A DNA stretch of 64,000 bases from Sarocladium kiliense. Lineage: Eukaryota > Ascomycota > Sordariomycetes > Hypocreales > Sarocladiaceae. The DNA lies in contig JAUZTG010000029.1 in the NCBI GenBank assembly GCA_030734395.1, positions 5,518,001 through 5,582,000 of the forward strand, given 5' to 3'. Shown one piece after another: positions 1-11,919 of the stretch (the first letter of the stretch is position 1; each line of letters starts with the position of its first letter). The translations under genes and the position numbers were made by a program. The notes below the pieces were generated by a model. It saw only the letters and a program-made list of their open reading frames with translations, was not told the DNA's origin and searched no databases.

Positions 1-530
1 CAACCTCAAGATCTTTGCCACTCCTTGAGAAGGCTGGCACTAAAGCCGATCCTGCTCGCGTTATTACCATCAGCTCCACAGCTGGCACCAACGTGCCTCA
101 TGTTGGTGAGCATGGCACAATCATGTATTCTACCTCGAAGGCAGCCGCCAACGTAAGTATCCGAGCACAGATCGCCTGGAGTCCTGACTGATTCAAATAG
201 CATCTTGCACGAAACCTCGCTGTTGAGCTTGGTCCCAGAAACATCACCAGCAACATTATCGCTCCTGGGTTCTTCCCATCCAAGCTTGCACAGGGTCTCA
301 TCAGCAATCTTGGCGGTGTGGATGAGCTGAGCAGAGACAACCCAATGGGTCGTCTAGGAGAGCCGGAAGACATTGCCGGCGTTGCCGTGTTCTTGTGCTC
401 AAGGGCAGGAGGCTACGTGTAAGTTCTCTATATCGGCATCGTGGACCTAGCTAACGCATACAGCAACGGTGTGGACATCGCGATAGACGGTGCAGCGAGG
501 TTGTCGGCAGGTCGTTTGTCAAAGCTTTAG
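1..530 (+). CDS. Short-chain dehydrogenase/reductase, C-terminal part (5' end outside window)
   Basis: This is the C-terminal half of a classical SDR that reduces or oxidises a carbonyl or hydroxyl group with NAD(P)H. Visible are the catalytic serine in RVITISSTAG, the active-site tyrosine and lysine in MYSTSKAAANH, the NIIAPGFFPSKL motif after beta-strand 6, and the usual C-terminal NPMGRLGEPEDIAGVAVFLCS followed by NGVDIAIDGA. Two introns fit: 153-200 and 419-463. The stop is TAG at 528-530. The pattern resembles 3-oxoacyl reductases of the FabG/RhlG type, but the substrate cannot be told. The Rossmann Gly motif lies upstream of the window. It is convergent with the aldehyde dehydrogenase gene that ends at 717. 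Confidence 0.85.
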
Positions 531-716
531 ATGCATTAGTATAGCGTACCCTCGTATTGTTCTCTCTACCTCATGATTCCAAACACGATGCTCATTTGCT
601 CATTTCACGCTGCGAAGTGTTAGTGCCTGCCTTACATGCAGTTGTCAACATTCAATGTGAAAGTCGATGTGAATCCATGATATTCATATGCTAGTCAATT
701 TTGCTCGCTCGTATAT

Positions 717-2393
717 TTACAGCTTTGCCATGTTAATGAACACGGTCTTCTTCTCCGTGAACATGCGCAGCGCATCAATAGCATTCTCCCTTCCGATACC
801 CGAGGTTTTCGAACCACCGAATGGTGCTGTGAGGAATGCCATGCTGATAGCATTGATGCCAACCATGCCAGACTCGAGGTCCGACGCCACGCGGAGAGCT
901 TTGGTGATATTCTCAGTGAAGACACCAGCCATGAGACCGTAGTGAGTATCGTTCGCCTTGGCCACAATCTCCTCTTCAGTCTTGAACTTGTTGAGAATGG
1001 CGACCGGGCCGAAGATCTCCTGCTTGCAAATCTCTGCATCTTCGGCGACACCCTCGAAGACGGTTGGTTGGACGTACCATCCCTATATAATATGTGAGTA
1101 AATACTAAGAATATTCGGTAGGGTGGTGAGGTTTACCTTGTCGCCAATGCGACCTCCACCAGTGAGAAGAGTGCCCTGGCTGCGACCGCGCTCGAGGAAG
1201 CCGGACACACGCTCGAATTGGCCCTGATCAATCAGAGGGCCGATGGTGGTAGTATCGGCATCCGGGTCACCAACACCCTTCGCACGCTCCTCCATAGCTG
1301 CCTTGTAGGCCTTCACAAACTTGTCATAGATGCCCTCTTGGACATAGACACGGCTAGCAGCAAAGCAAACCTGACCAGTGTTGGCAGTAATAGCATTGGC
1401 GCACCAATTGACAGCGTTGTCAAAGTCGCAATCATCGAAGACGACAGCGGGGCTCTTGCCACCAAGTTCGAGGGTGACACGCTTGAGGTTGCTCTTCGCG
1501 GCGCACTCCTGAATCCGACGACCGGTGGCAGTGGAGCCAGTGAAGCTGATCTTGTTCACCTTCATGTGGTTGGCAAGGAGAGCGCCTGTGCTGCCGTCGC
1601 CGGTGAGAATCTGGAAGACTCCCGGAGGAAAACCGGCCTCCTTGATCAGAGGACCAAGAGCGAGTGCAGAGAAGGGGGTCTTCTCGGAAGGCTTGAGGAT
1701 GAAAGTGTTACCGGTAGCGAGGGCTGGCCCAGCCTTCATGGCTATGGAGAGTCAGGTTAGTGCAAAAGTCTCACACTCAAATGGATGCTGCGCTTACTTG
1801 AGTTGGCCAGCGGACCATTCCATGGGATGACACCACATGTAACACCAAGGGGCTCATTACGAACGATCTTCATGAAGCCATCCTCCTGAGGATAAGCCTC
1901 GCCGGGAAACTTGTCGGTCCAGCCAGCATAGTACCTCAAAGCTTCGCAGCAAAGGCCAATCTCAAAGGATCCAAAGGAGCTAAAGGGTGCTCCGAGAGAG
2001 ATTCTGGTCAGCTCAGCGAGAGCATCGCTATTCACTTCAATGAGGTCGGCAAGCCTGAGCATGCAGTCGCGACGCGTGTTGGGGTGTGATTTGCGCCATG
2101 TCTTGAACGCCGCGGCGGCGGCATCGACAGCGGCATCTACATCGGCCTCGCCAGCGAGAGCGACATCTGAGGCAAGGAGGGAGTCGTCCTTGGGGTTGCG
2201 GACTTCGAGCTTCTTTGGGTTCTTGGAGTCGACGAGCTAGGAGATACAGATGAGCGACGGTTCCGGTATAACCAGGCAACCTACTCACCTCGTTGTTGAT
2301 GAAGAGCTGCTTGGGAAGGTTGTCGCGATTGTAGGGGATCTTCATCAGAGGAGGACGCTCCTTGACTTGGATGCCAGCACCGAGAGAAGTCAT
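717..2393 (-). CDS. Aldehyde dehydrogenase (NAD(P)+-dependent, ALDH superfamily)
   Basis: This oxidises an aldehyde to the acid with NAD(P)+. Four exons join into about 500 residues, the usual ALDH length. Introns lie near 2237-2288, 1742-1798 and 1083-1137. Seen in order are the GVIPWNGPLAN segment, the cofactor motif ISFTGSTATGRRI, the general-base glutamate in LELGGKSPAVVF, the catalytic cysteine in NTGQVCFAASRVYV, and the C-terminal EIFGPVAILNKF and PFGGSKTSGIGRE motifs. The start MTSLGAGIQ at 2393 opens a short first exon before the N-terminal domain. It shares about 1.3 kb of upstream DNA with a divergent acyl-CoA dehydrogenase, so joint regulation is possible but not shown. Salicylaldehyde- or succinate-semialdehyde-type activity cannot be separated. 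Confidence 0.9.
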
Positions 2394-3705
2394 TGTGAAG
2401 AAAGTATGGTATGGGCAGATTTTCGGATGAGGTTTGTGGTATCGAATGGTATGATCAACTTCTCGTTTAAAGAGAAGGTAGCCACAAATTTAGGCCAGGA
2501 CGGCAACCTATATCAATGACACAACTTCAGAAGCGGACAGCCCGCATCAATGTTTCCTCCAGACCCCAGATTCCCGGAAAGCTTCAGCCCCTCACTGAGC
2601 TATGGCCCACTTGGCGGTCGGAAGATTTGGAGAATGGAGGGTATACATATCCGACGAGTCATGAAGAGCAGTGGCAGCCAACACTTCTGACTCGAAGCAG
2701 ATGTGCTGAGCCTACGCAGTGTCCATAGACATGCAGACTATCTCATCTGCTCGTGGGTCTTCCCGCATCCAGACGCAAGAGACTGTTCTTGGCTATTCTC
2801 TTGGACCTCTTGCCCCTTGGTGGACACGAGATTCGGAGATGATTAAACACTAACAGGAGGGGCACGCATGCTTGGCCTAATCCCCACACAAGAGGTTGAA
2901 CCGCGGGGGCGAGGCGGAACCTGACAACCGACCCTCAGTCACAGGCGAGACAGACCACCGCGCATGTGTTGTTTCTTGGAGTTACGGCATTGATTGATTC
3001 AATTGGTTTCTAAGTCTGGAGTTTGGAGTTAGGGCTCGGAGGTTGCGCAAAGTCCGATGTCTATTCAGCAGAAAAGTCAGAGAATCTTCGGAATCGGGCT
3101 GATCCGTACTGTGGTGTAAAGCAACTGTAAGCCAGACCATCAACTCATAATCCAAAAGAAGTCAACAAGAAGCAGGAATGGACAAAATCTCTAAAGGGTC
3201 TCTATCTTGAGTGAAGCAAATGTTTGAGCTGACTATTGGTGGTTCTCTTACGTGACTACTTGGGGGATCTTTGCCCACGTGTGCGTGACAGACCAGCCGA
3301 TACGCTCCCGTTTCCATGAAGACGTTTTAGATATGATGATTCTCTATAAACCATGACACTCATTTCTCTTGTCATACGGTTTCGAGATATGGTTATATGA
3401 CCATTGCTCGTTTCGTAGGAAGCCATAACAGACACCTCCGACTCCAGGGTATTGTAATCTGGCCTTCCACTACCCCACAAGTCTCCCCGCACCAGCTCGC
3501 CGAATTCCCACTGTAGCTCTCTACCCCGGTGCCCCGGCTCGACGGTAAGGCGACCAAGCCGCGGCTACGTGCGGCGCGCAGGACCCCGTGGCAGAGCGCT
3601 CTCCACTAAAACTGCTGCCCAGCATTCATGCTTCACTTTCTTGTCGTGATGGTCCCGGCATCATAGCATCATCCTAAGCTTGAGATACCGCCCATTCCGT
3701 TGACC
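2394..3705. other. Intergenic region between divergent ALDH and acyl-CoA dehydrogenase genes
   Basis: About 1.3 kb lies between two divergent starts. Short open frames such as the one at 3256-3492 on the minus strand have no recognisable domain and no splice partners. The stretch around 2890-2920 is GC-rich (CCGCGGGGGCG). I see no RNA gene, transposon end or clear repeat. It presumably holds both promoters. Confidence 0.6.
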
Positions 3706-5297
3706 ATGGTTTCCAAAAGCGATATTTCGTCCCTCAAGGGACCGGCCTTCGACCATATTCCCCCGTTCGCCAAGGCAAAGCTGAGACCAATCGCAATCGA
3801 GAAGATCCAGCAAGTCTACGATTTCGTTGAAGAGCGCATCATCCCCCTCGAGCGTCTCGTTTCTAAGACCCTCGAAGAGACGCCATGGGCTACACCACAG
3901 GTCATCAAGGACTTGCGTGAAGAAGCCAAGAGACAAGGATTATGGAATCTTTTCCTGCCAAATCACTTCAAGGAATCGCCTGCTGGTCTCACCAACCTCG
4001 AGTATGCATGCTGCTGTGAGCTCATGGGTCGCTGTTACTGGGCCCAGCAGGTGTTCAACTGCCATGCTCCTGAGACTGGAAACATGGAACTTCTGGCCAA
4101 GTACTGTACTGAGCAGCAAAAAGCCAAGTGGCTCAAGCCTTTGATGGACGGCACTGCTTCATCAGTGTACAGCATGACCGAGCCGGATCAGGCTTCTTCA
4201 GATGCTACCAACATCAGCATTCGCATGCATAAGGAGGGGGACGAGTATGTTATCAACGGGCGCAAGTTCTTCGGCAATTGTCTCTGGAACAAGGAGGTCA
4301 AGTTCCTTATTGTAATGGTCTGCAGCGACCCTGACAACGCAAACCCTTGGAAGCGCCACAGTACCGTCATTGTGCCAGCAGATAGTCCCGGACTGCGTCA
4401 AGTGCGGAATCTCACTGTTTTAGGTCAGTTGAATCCACATGTACACCCCAAGGCAATGTTGCTAATACATTTTAGGCTATGATTGGGCAAGCGAAGGTCA
4501 CGCCGAGTTCGTCTACGACAACGTTAGGATACCTGCAGAGAACATTATTCTCGGCCCTGGAGAGGGTTTCACGATCGCGTACGTTATTCTCTAACTTTGA
4601 GTAGAGTGTACGCGAAGTACTGACTTTCCGATTAGTCAAGGACGTCTCGGTCCCGGCCGTACTCATCACTGCCTCCGACTATTGGGCCAATGCGAGCGAG
4701 CTGTTGAGCTGGCCATCGTCCGAGCCACCGACGAGAAGTTCAAGCCGCGCAAGAAGCTCCTTGCTCAGAACGACGAGGTCATTGGAAAGATTGCTAGCAT
4801 GCGCATGGAGCTTGATTCTATGCGTCTCATCTGCTACAATGCTTGCGACACCATGGATCTTATGGGTAACGTTGCTGGCCGAAAGGCTATGTAAGTGGCC
4901 GCCATTGTGTGTTTTTAGCGATGACATTACTGACAACTTTTACAGTGCGCAAGCCAAGGTTCTTGTGCCCGCAACGATCGAGAACATCATCAGCGAATGC
5001 ATGCAAATTTATGGTGGTACTGGGTTAACGCAGGTCACGCCTCTTCCTGTAAGTCTTCTCTAGTCGTTGCCTCAAGCCGACTCCGGTACTGACTGTGTGC
5101 AGAAACTTTGGGCCTACGCCCGCTGGGCCCGACTGGCGGATGGTCCTGATGCTGCTCACAGACACCAAGTTGGCAGAGAAGAGTTGAAGAAGGGGAAGGA
5201 ACTTGCAGAGAGGCATCAGAGATATAACGACAGGGAGAAGGAATTGGCGGCACAACATGGTGTGAAGCTCGTGCTGATGCCGGAGGATACGCTGTAG
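3706..5297 (+). CDS. Acyl-CoA dehydrogenase family protein (ACAD10/11-like)
   Basis: This FAD enzyme introduces the alpha,beta double bond in an acyl-CoA. Five exons (introns 4424-4475, 4579-4635, about 4891-4945 and about 5050-5101) give about 457 residues, close to the family length. Seen are the FAD/substrate motif SVYSMTEPDQASSDATNI, the middle beta domain ending in VRIPAENIILGPGEGF, and the C-terminal helical domain with GRLGPGRTHHCLRLLGQCE, MQIYGGTGLTQ and RWARLADGPDAAHRHQVGREEL. The last two are characteristic of the ACAD10/11 branch. ATG 3706 has a good context (accATGg). I see no clear targeting peptide. The preferred chain length is unknown. Confidence 0.9.
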
Positions 5298-5644
5298 GCT
5301 TAGGTTTCACATACTTCTGTAAGCGTTATGAGATTAATCTTAACATCAGTGATCGTTATCACACAGTTACAATACCCTTGAATTGCATTTTTCTTTTCTT
5401 TTCTTACATAGTTGCTGGAGATCGACAACTGGCACCAAACATTGCAACCATGTCCAGGGTTACAAACCCAGGGTTGTGCATAATCCCAGCCTCCTTGTGG
5501 CTGAAGCTTGGGTCTGACCATTGGAGGCCTGGAGACATCCATCACAGTTCAAAGAAAGTCATACACTCGTAAGCGTCGAGGTCAAGTCTGCACCTTCTAT
5601 TTCAATACTTCTCCTGAGCCTATAACTTCTAAGTCGTTCATGCC

Positions 5645-6814
5645 ATGGGCAAGACAGCACCAGAATCCTCCTCAACTGATCCGCACCGCCACCACCGCCA
5701 CAGTGAGCTGGATCCGCGTATCTCGAGATTTCGCCTCGGCAGCTTCACCTCATTCATCTACATCACCACCTCGCTCTTAGTTCTGCTCATCGGCTTTGTG
5801 GTTGTTCATCGTCCCGAAACTTTTCAATTCGTCGGCTCAAACGGCGACTTGCTTCCCAGCTCCACGTCTCGCCTCGTTACTTCAGTCACTACCACCGACC
5901 AAACCTCGTCAGCCACAGCGCCTACCATGGCATCTATTCGCCGCACCACGCCCATGGTGTTTCCCGCCGCAGGGCGCCATACAGCCACTGTCATCTTCGC
6001 GCATGGTCTCGGTGACTCTGGTCACGGCTGGGCGTCAGCTGTCGAGCATTGGAGACGGCGCCAGAGGCTTGATGAGGTCAAGTTCATCCTGCCTCACGCG
6101 CCCAACATTCCTATCACGGTGGTAGGTGCCTTATCAACGCCATTCGCAATGATATACTAAATGAGTGCTTTAGAACGGAGGTTTCCAAATGCCTGGATGG
6201 TTCGACATTGTACGTGCTCGATAGGACCTCATTTGAACCTAGATACCTGGCTGACAAGCAACAGATTACACTGGGTGGATCCGTTGAGGAACTGCGCCAG
6301 AAGGCTGCAACCGAGGATAGACCAGGCATCTTGGCATCAAGGGAATACTTCAACTCTCTGGTCCAAGAAGAGATCTCTGCAGGCATTCCTTCCGAGCGCA
6401 TCGTCCTCGGCGGTTTCTCTCAAGGAGGCGCCATGAGCATCCTTACCGGCATCACCTCCCCCGTCAAGCTTGGCGGCATCATTGGCTTGTCCTCATGGCT
6501 GCTTCAGAGCCAAAACATCAAGGAGCATATTCCTCAAGATAACCCGAACAAAGATACGCCAATCTTTATGGGTCATGGAGATCAGGACCCGGTTGTTCGG
6601 TATGAGCTTGGAATCGAGAGCCAGCGTATCTTGAAAGAGCTTGGCTACAAGGTCACCCTCGAGACCTATAGGTAAGCTTCTATCCCCAGTACAGATCTTT
6701 TCGACGGAGCTAACGCAGAACACCAGGGGCATGGCTCACTCGGCCTGTTTGGAAGAGCTTGATGAGGTTGAGAAGTACCTCGTCAGCCGCCTGCCAGCAA
6801 AGGGAAGTAACTGA
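5645..6814 (+). CDS. Acyl-protein thioesterase / lysophospholipase (APT1 family) with optional N-terminal membrane anchor
   Basis: This alpha/beta hydrolase removes palmitate from cysteine side chains of membrane-associated proteins. The core shows HGLGDSGHGW, the nucleophile serine in LGGFSQGGAMS, the aspartate in GHGDQDPVVR and the histidine in GMAHSACLEE, so the triad is complete. Introns fit at 6122-6173, about 6210-6265 and about 6672-6726. The usual cytosolic APT start corresponds to ATG 5927 (MASIRRTTPMVF). An in-frame ATG at 5645 adds 94 residues with one hydrophobic segment (SFIYITTSLLVLLIGFVVV), which would give a membrane-anchored form. Both ATGs have good contexts. It is convergent with the S51 peptidase gene. 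Confidence 0.9.
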
Positions 6815-6899
6815 GCAACCGCAGCCCTGGCAGCATTTGATAGTTCAATTAGACATGATATGTTCTGAAGAACCTTATCATCTGTCCACTGCCGATGCA

Positions 6900-7721
6900 T
6901 CAGAAGACAAATGACTCACCGACCTTCAACTTCCTGTTGCCCCCATCCGGCGAGAAGAGGATGATGTCAGCGGGACCCTTATTGATACCTTTTCTCCCGG
7001 CCAGATCAATGACCACACCACTGTTCTCAGGCAGGCCAAGTACACGGAGGCTCTTCTCTTTGGCCCATCTCTCGTATCCAGCTTCTGCACCCTGCTGCTC
7101 CCAGTGCGGATACACAGCGATATCACCTATGAGTCCCATACCCTGTGTATCCTGAAGTCCAATCGTGTTCTTGTCTAGTCCGCCACGTTCCACATCAGCG
7201 AGGCCGATATCTGCGCCCACAAGTATCGCCCCAGCGCTGCCACCATACAGTTTTCCGCCCATTGCAAGGAACTCTTCCAGATTCTTCAAAAGTCCGTGGG
7301 AGCGCAAGATCCCAAGGAGTTCGAATGTGTTCCCACCCGGAATAAGAACGATCTCGGCTTCTTCAAGGCCACCGCCTGGAAGCAAGTCTGCGAGTGTGAT
7401 CGACCCTGACACAGATGTCGTGGACAGCTCGCCTCGAGCAGCCATGGCCCCCGTGAACCAAGCCAAGGTTCCGGCCCAACAATCGCGTGGCTGCGCGAAT
7501 GGCCAAATGACGATACGCTGCCCAGACTTGAAAGCTTCGTTCCACACGTTTGCCTCATCTTCGGCTGATCCTCCACCACCGAGATACAAGAAGCCGGGTC
7601 CGTCCGTACGTGCATCGGACTTGGCAGGCTTGGTCACCCCGAGAGCTTCGGGCACTTTAGCGAGAGAGTCGTTGCAAGTGTCCATGATGATCAAACTTTC
7701 AACTGCCTTCTCAGCTAGCAT
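6900..7721 (-). CDS. Peptidase S51 family protein (peptidase E / cyanophycinase-like)
   Basis: This is an intronless reading frame of 273 residues. It has the S51 fold signature: a GPGFLYLGGGGS start strand, IVLIPGGNTFELL before the helix, and the nucleophile serine in KLYGGSAGAILVG, followed by the QDTQGMGLIG and VYPHW segments. S51 enzymes include bacterial alpha-aspartyl dipeptidase and cyanophycinase. Fungal members are uncharacterised, so the substrate is unknown. The first in-frame ATG is at 7721. A second ATG at 7685 (MDTCNDSLAK) would drop 12 residues and is equally possible. I see no signal peptide, so a cytosolic place is likely. Confidence 0.8.
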   Translation of the reverse strand: MLAEKAVESLIIMDTCNDSLAKVPEALGVTKPAKSDARTDGPGFLYLGGGGSAEDEANVWNEAFKSGQRIVIWPFAQPRDCWAGTLAWFTGAMAARGELSTTSVSGSITLADLLPGGGLEEAEIVLIPGGNTFELLGILRSHGLLKNLEEFLAMGGKLYGGSAGAILVGADIGLADVERGGLDKNTIGLQDTQGMGLIGDIAVYPHWEQQGAEAGYERWAKEKSLRVLGLPENSGVVIDLAGRKGINKGPADIILFSPDGGNRKLKVGESFVF

Positions 7722-9105
7722 TCAATTGTATCTAAAACAATTCCAGCTTTGATTGTCAGAATGTCGAGCTATCAACTCCCAATTGCCCGATCAACGTGCT
7801 CTTCATATGGCTCCCACTTCTGACTCACCTGCAGATGACGGAAGCGAGCAGGCTTTGGGGCTCTGAGCCTGGTAAGACATGTGACCAGTATTGCAGTTAC
7901 CAGCACCTCAAGGTCGTATCGCAGCTCGCTGACCAAGGGTAATGGTCACATCGAGTATTGTTTGCAACTCCCGCTTGAATACATTGCGCTTCATGCATCA
8001 TCGTGCACCCTACAGCCCGGAGCTCGGGCATACAACAAAATTTCCGACCATATTTGCGGAACCTGTTTCCTCTGACCCCTGTACGCAGTCGATCTCCCGC
8101 GATTTGAGTCACCTTGGTTGCGCAAGGGATGTCGCCCAGACACGGCAATACGGCTTCGTCCAACGTTGGGCTAATCGGCACTTGATTGTCTAATTACTCC
8201 GAACTAGCCATGCAAGGCATACTGTATGATCACCTTACTGCTGTGCAAATATAATGCATCCATCCCTTTAGAAGGGGTCGATCTGTGGGCGCACAAGGTC
8301 ACGTATATTTGATCATTCGCATGAATTACCACCAAGGTTTGCCGTGGCACTCTACTAGCAGGCTTGGTGAATCACACGTACCTAGGACCCGATGAGGCTT
8401 GGACGCCACTTCGGCTTTGAGAACGAAACGTGGAATGAGAGATGTGGCTTGCAGCTGAGCGCCTCTCCTTGAAGAAACAAAGAAGCCCTGCTTCCACTAA
8501 CTCTACCTACCTGATCCTTTAGAACTATAGGCGTCAAGAAGCAATCGCCAATCACCACCGTTAGGCTCCCAGTTCAGCTTGGAATTGCCAACACAGGGCC
8601 TCCATCACACCCTCAATTACCCGACTCAGCAACCCTCTCAATCATTATAGACAAATCAACGCTCCCGTCCTATCCCCATATGAAACCACAGACCCGCGTG
8701 CCACTGCATCGGGAATGACTCGGCGCAACAGCCGGACTGTGTCGCTGGCGATGCCCCACGTGAGGCCGGCATGAAGGTGCCGCAAGCCACGCGCCATCCT
8801 GCAGCAGCCATTCACAGGCCAGAACATAGACGATTCATGCTCCCATCGTCATTCATCCCATGCCACGTATCATGCGGGGACTCATGATTCGTCACATTAG
8901 GAGTCGTCAACGAGATCAAGAAGGGGACTTGTTTCCGTGCACGCACTTCACTGTCCTACTAGCTGGAGACCCAGCTCACGAGCTTAGGGATCGCCGAGGC
9001 GCTTGAAACAAGCTTGCAACTTAAAACGGAATCAATGTACGTGACTTCACCCTCCAATACACAATATGTACAATCTTGTCCTCTCCCTTGCCCAAAGTGA
9101 TCGAC
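7722..9105. other. Gene-free stretch between S51 peptidase and secreted glycosidase
   Basis: About 1.4 kb has only short overlapping open frames on both strands. None carries a recognisable motif or can be spliced into something longer. It should hold the peptidase promoter at its left end and the 3' end of the glycosidase transcript at its right end. I found no repeat or RNA gene. Confidence 0.55.
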
Positions 9106-10053
9106 CTAATACCCGGTCTTGGCCCAAGCGATCGTCGCTCCAAGCCGATCACCCGACTCAAAGAACAAGTAACTTTCACCGCCGACCGTCTTGATCTGTG
9201 GTGCTGCCGCCCTCCCTCCTTCAGTCGGCTTGTACAACAGAATCGGTGTTTCGCCAACCTTTCGCAGCGTCTTGTCAATAGTCCTGGCATAGCAGTTCCC
9301 GCTCGATGCATGATAGATGATGTAACGCTTCCCCTTCCACTTCCACAGATCGGGGCCAGAGACGTTCTTGCCCTCCTCTTCGCCGGGATAGACGGTGTAG
9401 CCGGGCGCAACATCCCAGGTCTTGCCGTCGGCAGACTCTGCCATGCGGATTTTGCGACGATCATCTTTTTCGTTGGACATGAAGAACATGCCGTACCTGT
9501 AGGATGAGTCGGGGTCGGGGTGTTCAAAGACTCGGGCATAGCTGGTCTCAGTTGCCTCTGTCGAAACCATGGCGTTGTTCACGGCAACGCCTCCATAACG
9601 GAAGTTCGTTCCTTGGCCGCTGATGTCCTCGGCCCAGCGAGTTTCCGTGTTGTCGCCGTGGAAGTATAGGAAGATGGACTTCGTTTCAAAGTTCCAGGCC
9701 GCATCTGGGCTGGAAACATGAGGGACTGAGTAGTCCGGAGTCTTGTTCTTGATGATAGGGTTGTGCGCATACTCGATCCATGGTCCATTCAAGTTGTCGG
9801 CATACATCAATGAGATGCCTCCAGGGTTCTCATGAGGTGCATAGTACAGGTACCATTCACCGAGGGGATTGTCCAAGTGCTGGCCAGCGTGGAGGACAGA
9901 AGGGAAGATGAATTCATCTGTCGGGTTGTACTTCAAGGTGTTTTTGTCAGTAACAACACCCTTATAAGTAAATTGCGGCCAGCCAGCGGGAGGACTGAGT
10001 GTTTGTGCGGTTGTAACGGTGGCCGCGAGGGCCGTTACCAGGAAGCGCAACAT
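9106..10053 (-). CDS. Secreted five-bladed beta-propeller glycoside hydrolase-like protein (GH43-like)
   Basis: This is an intronless gene of 315 residues. The start chosen is ATG 10053 because it opens a clean signal peptide (MLRFLVTALAATVTTAQT). An upstream in-frame ATG at 10107 would bury it behind 18 residues. The mature part has repeated propeller-type strands: EFIFPSVLHAG, WYLYYAPHENPGGISLMYAD, GPWIEYAHNPII, SSPDAAWNFETKSIFLYFHG, GPDLWKWKGKRYIIYHA and GESYLFFESGD. This layout matches GH43/GH32-type extracellular glycosidases that act on plant or microbial polysaccharides. I cannot assign the three catalytic acids with certainty, so the activity remains open. It could also be a non-catalytic propeller. 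Confidence 0.7.
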   Translation of the reverse strand: MLRFLVTALAATVTTAQTLSPPAGWPQFTYKGVVTDKNTLKYNPTDEFIFPSVLHAGQHLDNPLGEWYLYYAPHENPGGISLMYADNLNGPWIEYAHNPIIKNKTPDYSVPHVSSPDAAWNFETKSIFLYFHGDNTETRWAEDISGQGTNFRYGGVAVNNAMVSTEATETSYARVFEHPDPDSSYRYGMFFMSNEKDDRRKIRMAESADGKTWDVAPGYTVYPGEEEGKNVSGPDLWKWKGKRYIIYHASSGNCYARTIDKTLRKVGETPILLYKPTEGGRAAAPQIKTVGGESYLFFESGDRLGATIAWAKTGY

Positions 10054-11919
10054 GGTTGGGTCAAAGGAGCGACGAAGTATGAATGATAGATAGAAGAGGA
10101 CAGGCAAAACAAATCAAGGGTATAAACAGTCGAGGAATAGTGGCTTATAAACATTTGCTGGTCTCTTTGAGTCCCTGCTCTGGAGGACTCGGCTCCAACT
10201 TATACTTCGCAAAGAAACGGGATATTCCTCATCTCAAAGTCTCACCACCACCGAAACTCCCCGACCTTGGCACATGCAGCCACCGTCTCCCTTCAGCGCT
10301 GAGGCCCGATGATTCTTTCAGGGTCAAGGCGTGTGATGAGACGGTGCTTCCCAAGCATCATTATGCGCAGCTCCAAAGCAACCTTGCAAGTCCTGGGATC
10401 TAGTCGTGTGATTCGCTGCGTCCGACAATCCGCGGTGGGAGGGGCACGAGTCCCAGGTGGTGTCCAACCTCATCACCCCCGCAGCGTAAGAGGATGTTGG
10501 GGGAGGCAAAGCACTGGGGGCCCTAAGAGGATTATGCTTCAGAACTGTTGTGAAGGGGGCTAATCTGACCAAGTGTTCGCGTAGCGTCGATGCGAAGATT
10601 TGGGCTGTCCAGGGCGTCTCGGGTCAGGCAAAGGTCTGTACTTTGGTGGCGCAGCGACAGGCCCCAGCGTGTAAGTGAACACATGCCCTGATGTATTTGG
10701 GTCTCCAAATCCAGCAGTGGCCGATTCTCTGGTAAGGGGGACCTTGTCTGCGTCTAAGACAACAAAGCTTGTCCAGATACCGCAAATTGCGCCCAGTATG
10801 AGCGTCATTCGAGTCTGATCCCTTCATGACGTCGTCGCCAACACTTTATCTTGCAACTGTGATACATGAAGCCAAGGCATGGCTTGTCGTTGAGTTGTCC
10901 GCAACGAGAGTATCCAGTTTGAAGCTGTCTTCCACGCAGGCTGTCTGGTCACGTCAGCGACTTCGCTGACAGTGTCCCATTCCTGGACTTCGAGCGGTCA
11001 TGGCCCCAGGGCCTATTAACAGTGTAAGCAGGTTCTCCAAATGTCATAGGACTCCTCTCTGATCAGAGTTGATGAGATCAAAATATCTCGACTCTCACCG
11101 CGGCTCATAGGACCCAGTGCTTGTTGCAGGGATAAGACTACACCGTATATCCCGAATCAAGGCGGAGCAAAGTTTGGAACCCGGGACTGCTCAAAATACA
11201 GGTCGTATATGCTTTGGGAATTTGGACGAACAAGAACCTGGGCGACAGATGGGAAAGGCCCGAGCATTATCGCTGCGCATAGCGTTTCAGGCGTCATCCA
11301 GTTGGGCAAAAGCGACGTTTTGGTACAGCCCGGTTGTTCTGTACACACCCAGTATCAGATTTGGCCCCCTCTCATCAGTCCTAATGACATGTCAGACTTC
11401 TGTGCATTGCTTCTAAATGCGTGGCGGTGTCTACCAGATCGGGCATGTTGACACCCGACGGCCCCCAGTAAGCGATCTGACCATCTGCCACTTCTGCACT
11501 TGGCTGATGGGAACGCTCCCGAATCAGGCGAATACTTTGCGATGAACCACCTTAGGTGAATTCTAAGCGTGGCTTAACAAGGTCCTGAGGTGAGATTGTC
11601 AGTCTAAGAGTTCCCTGCCTTGGATGCCGGATATCCAGCCGGACAAGTAAGCTCGCTTGGAGTTAGGTATGGTCAACAGGATCTCTAAAATAATCTCGGT
11701 GACGTAAATTATCAGATGATCTCACTCAGTAACTTACTTTGCATAGCCTACTGACTACCACTCTGTCCCCATGCTATTCACCATGGACAATCGGGATAAT
11801 AGAGTACGATGGATTGTGTCTCGCGAGATCAGGCGGCATACCACTGCAGCGAGGAAAGGCTGAAGGATCTTACGTCTTATTTCTTGACTTATATTTCATA
11901 TTGCAGGTGTTTAGCCATG
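10054..11919. other. Gene-poor stretch upstream of the glycosidase
   Basis: Nearly 1.9 kb has only short, mutually overlapping open frames. The longest are 11117-11416 on the plus strand and 10560-10808 on the minus strand. None shows a domain, signal peptide or splice partners. The left end must hold the glycosidase promoter. The right end abuts the truncated thiamine-diphosphate enzyme, so part of it may be old, decayed coding sequence. Confidence 0.5.

Noticed and set aside
1218..1760. 180-codon plus-strand frame
   Set aside because: It is antisense to the aldehyde dehydrogenase exon and has no motif of its own. It is a codon-bias shadow.
3256..3492. 78-codon minus-strand frame in the ALDH/ACAD intergenic region
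   Set aside because: No motif, no splice partners, and position within a shared promoter region.
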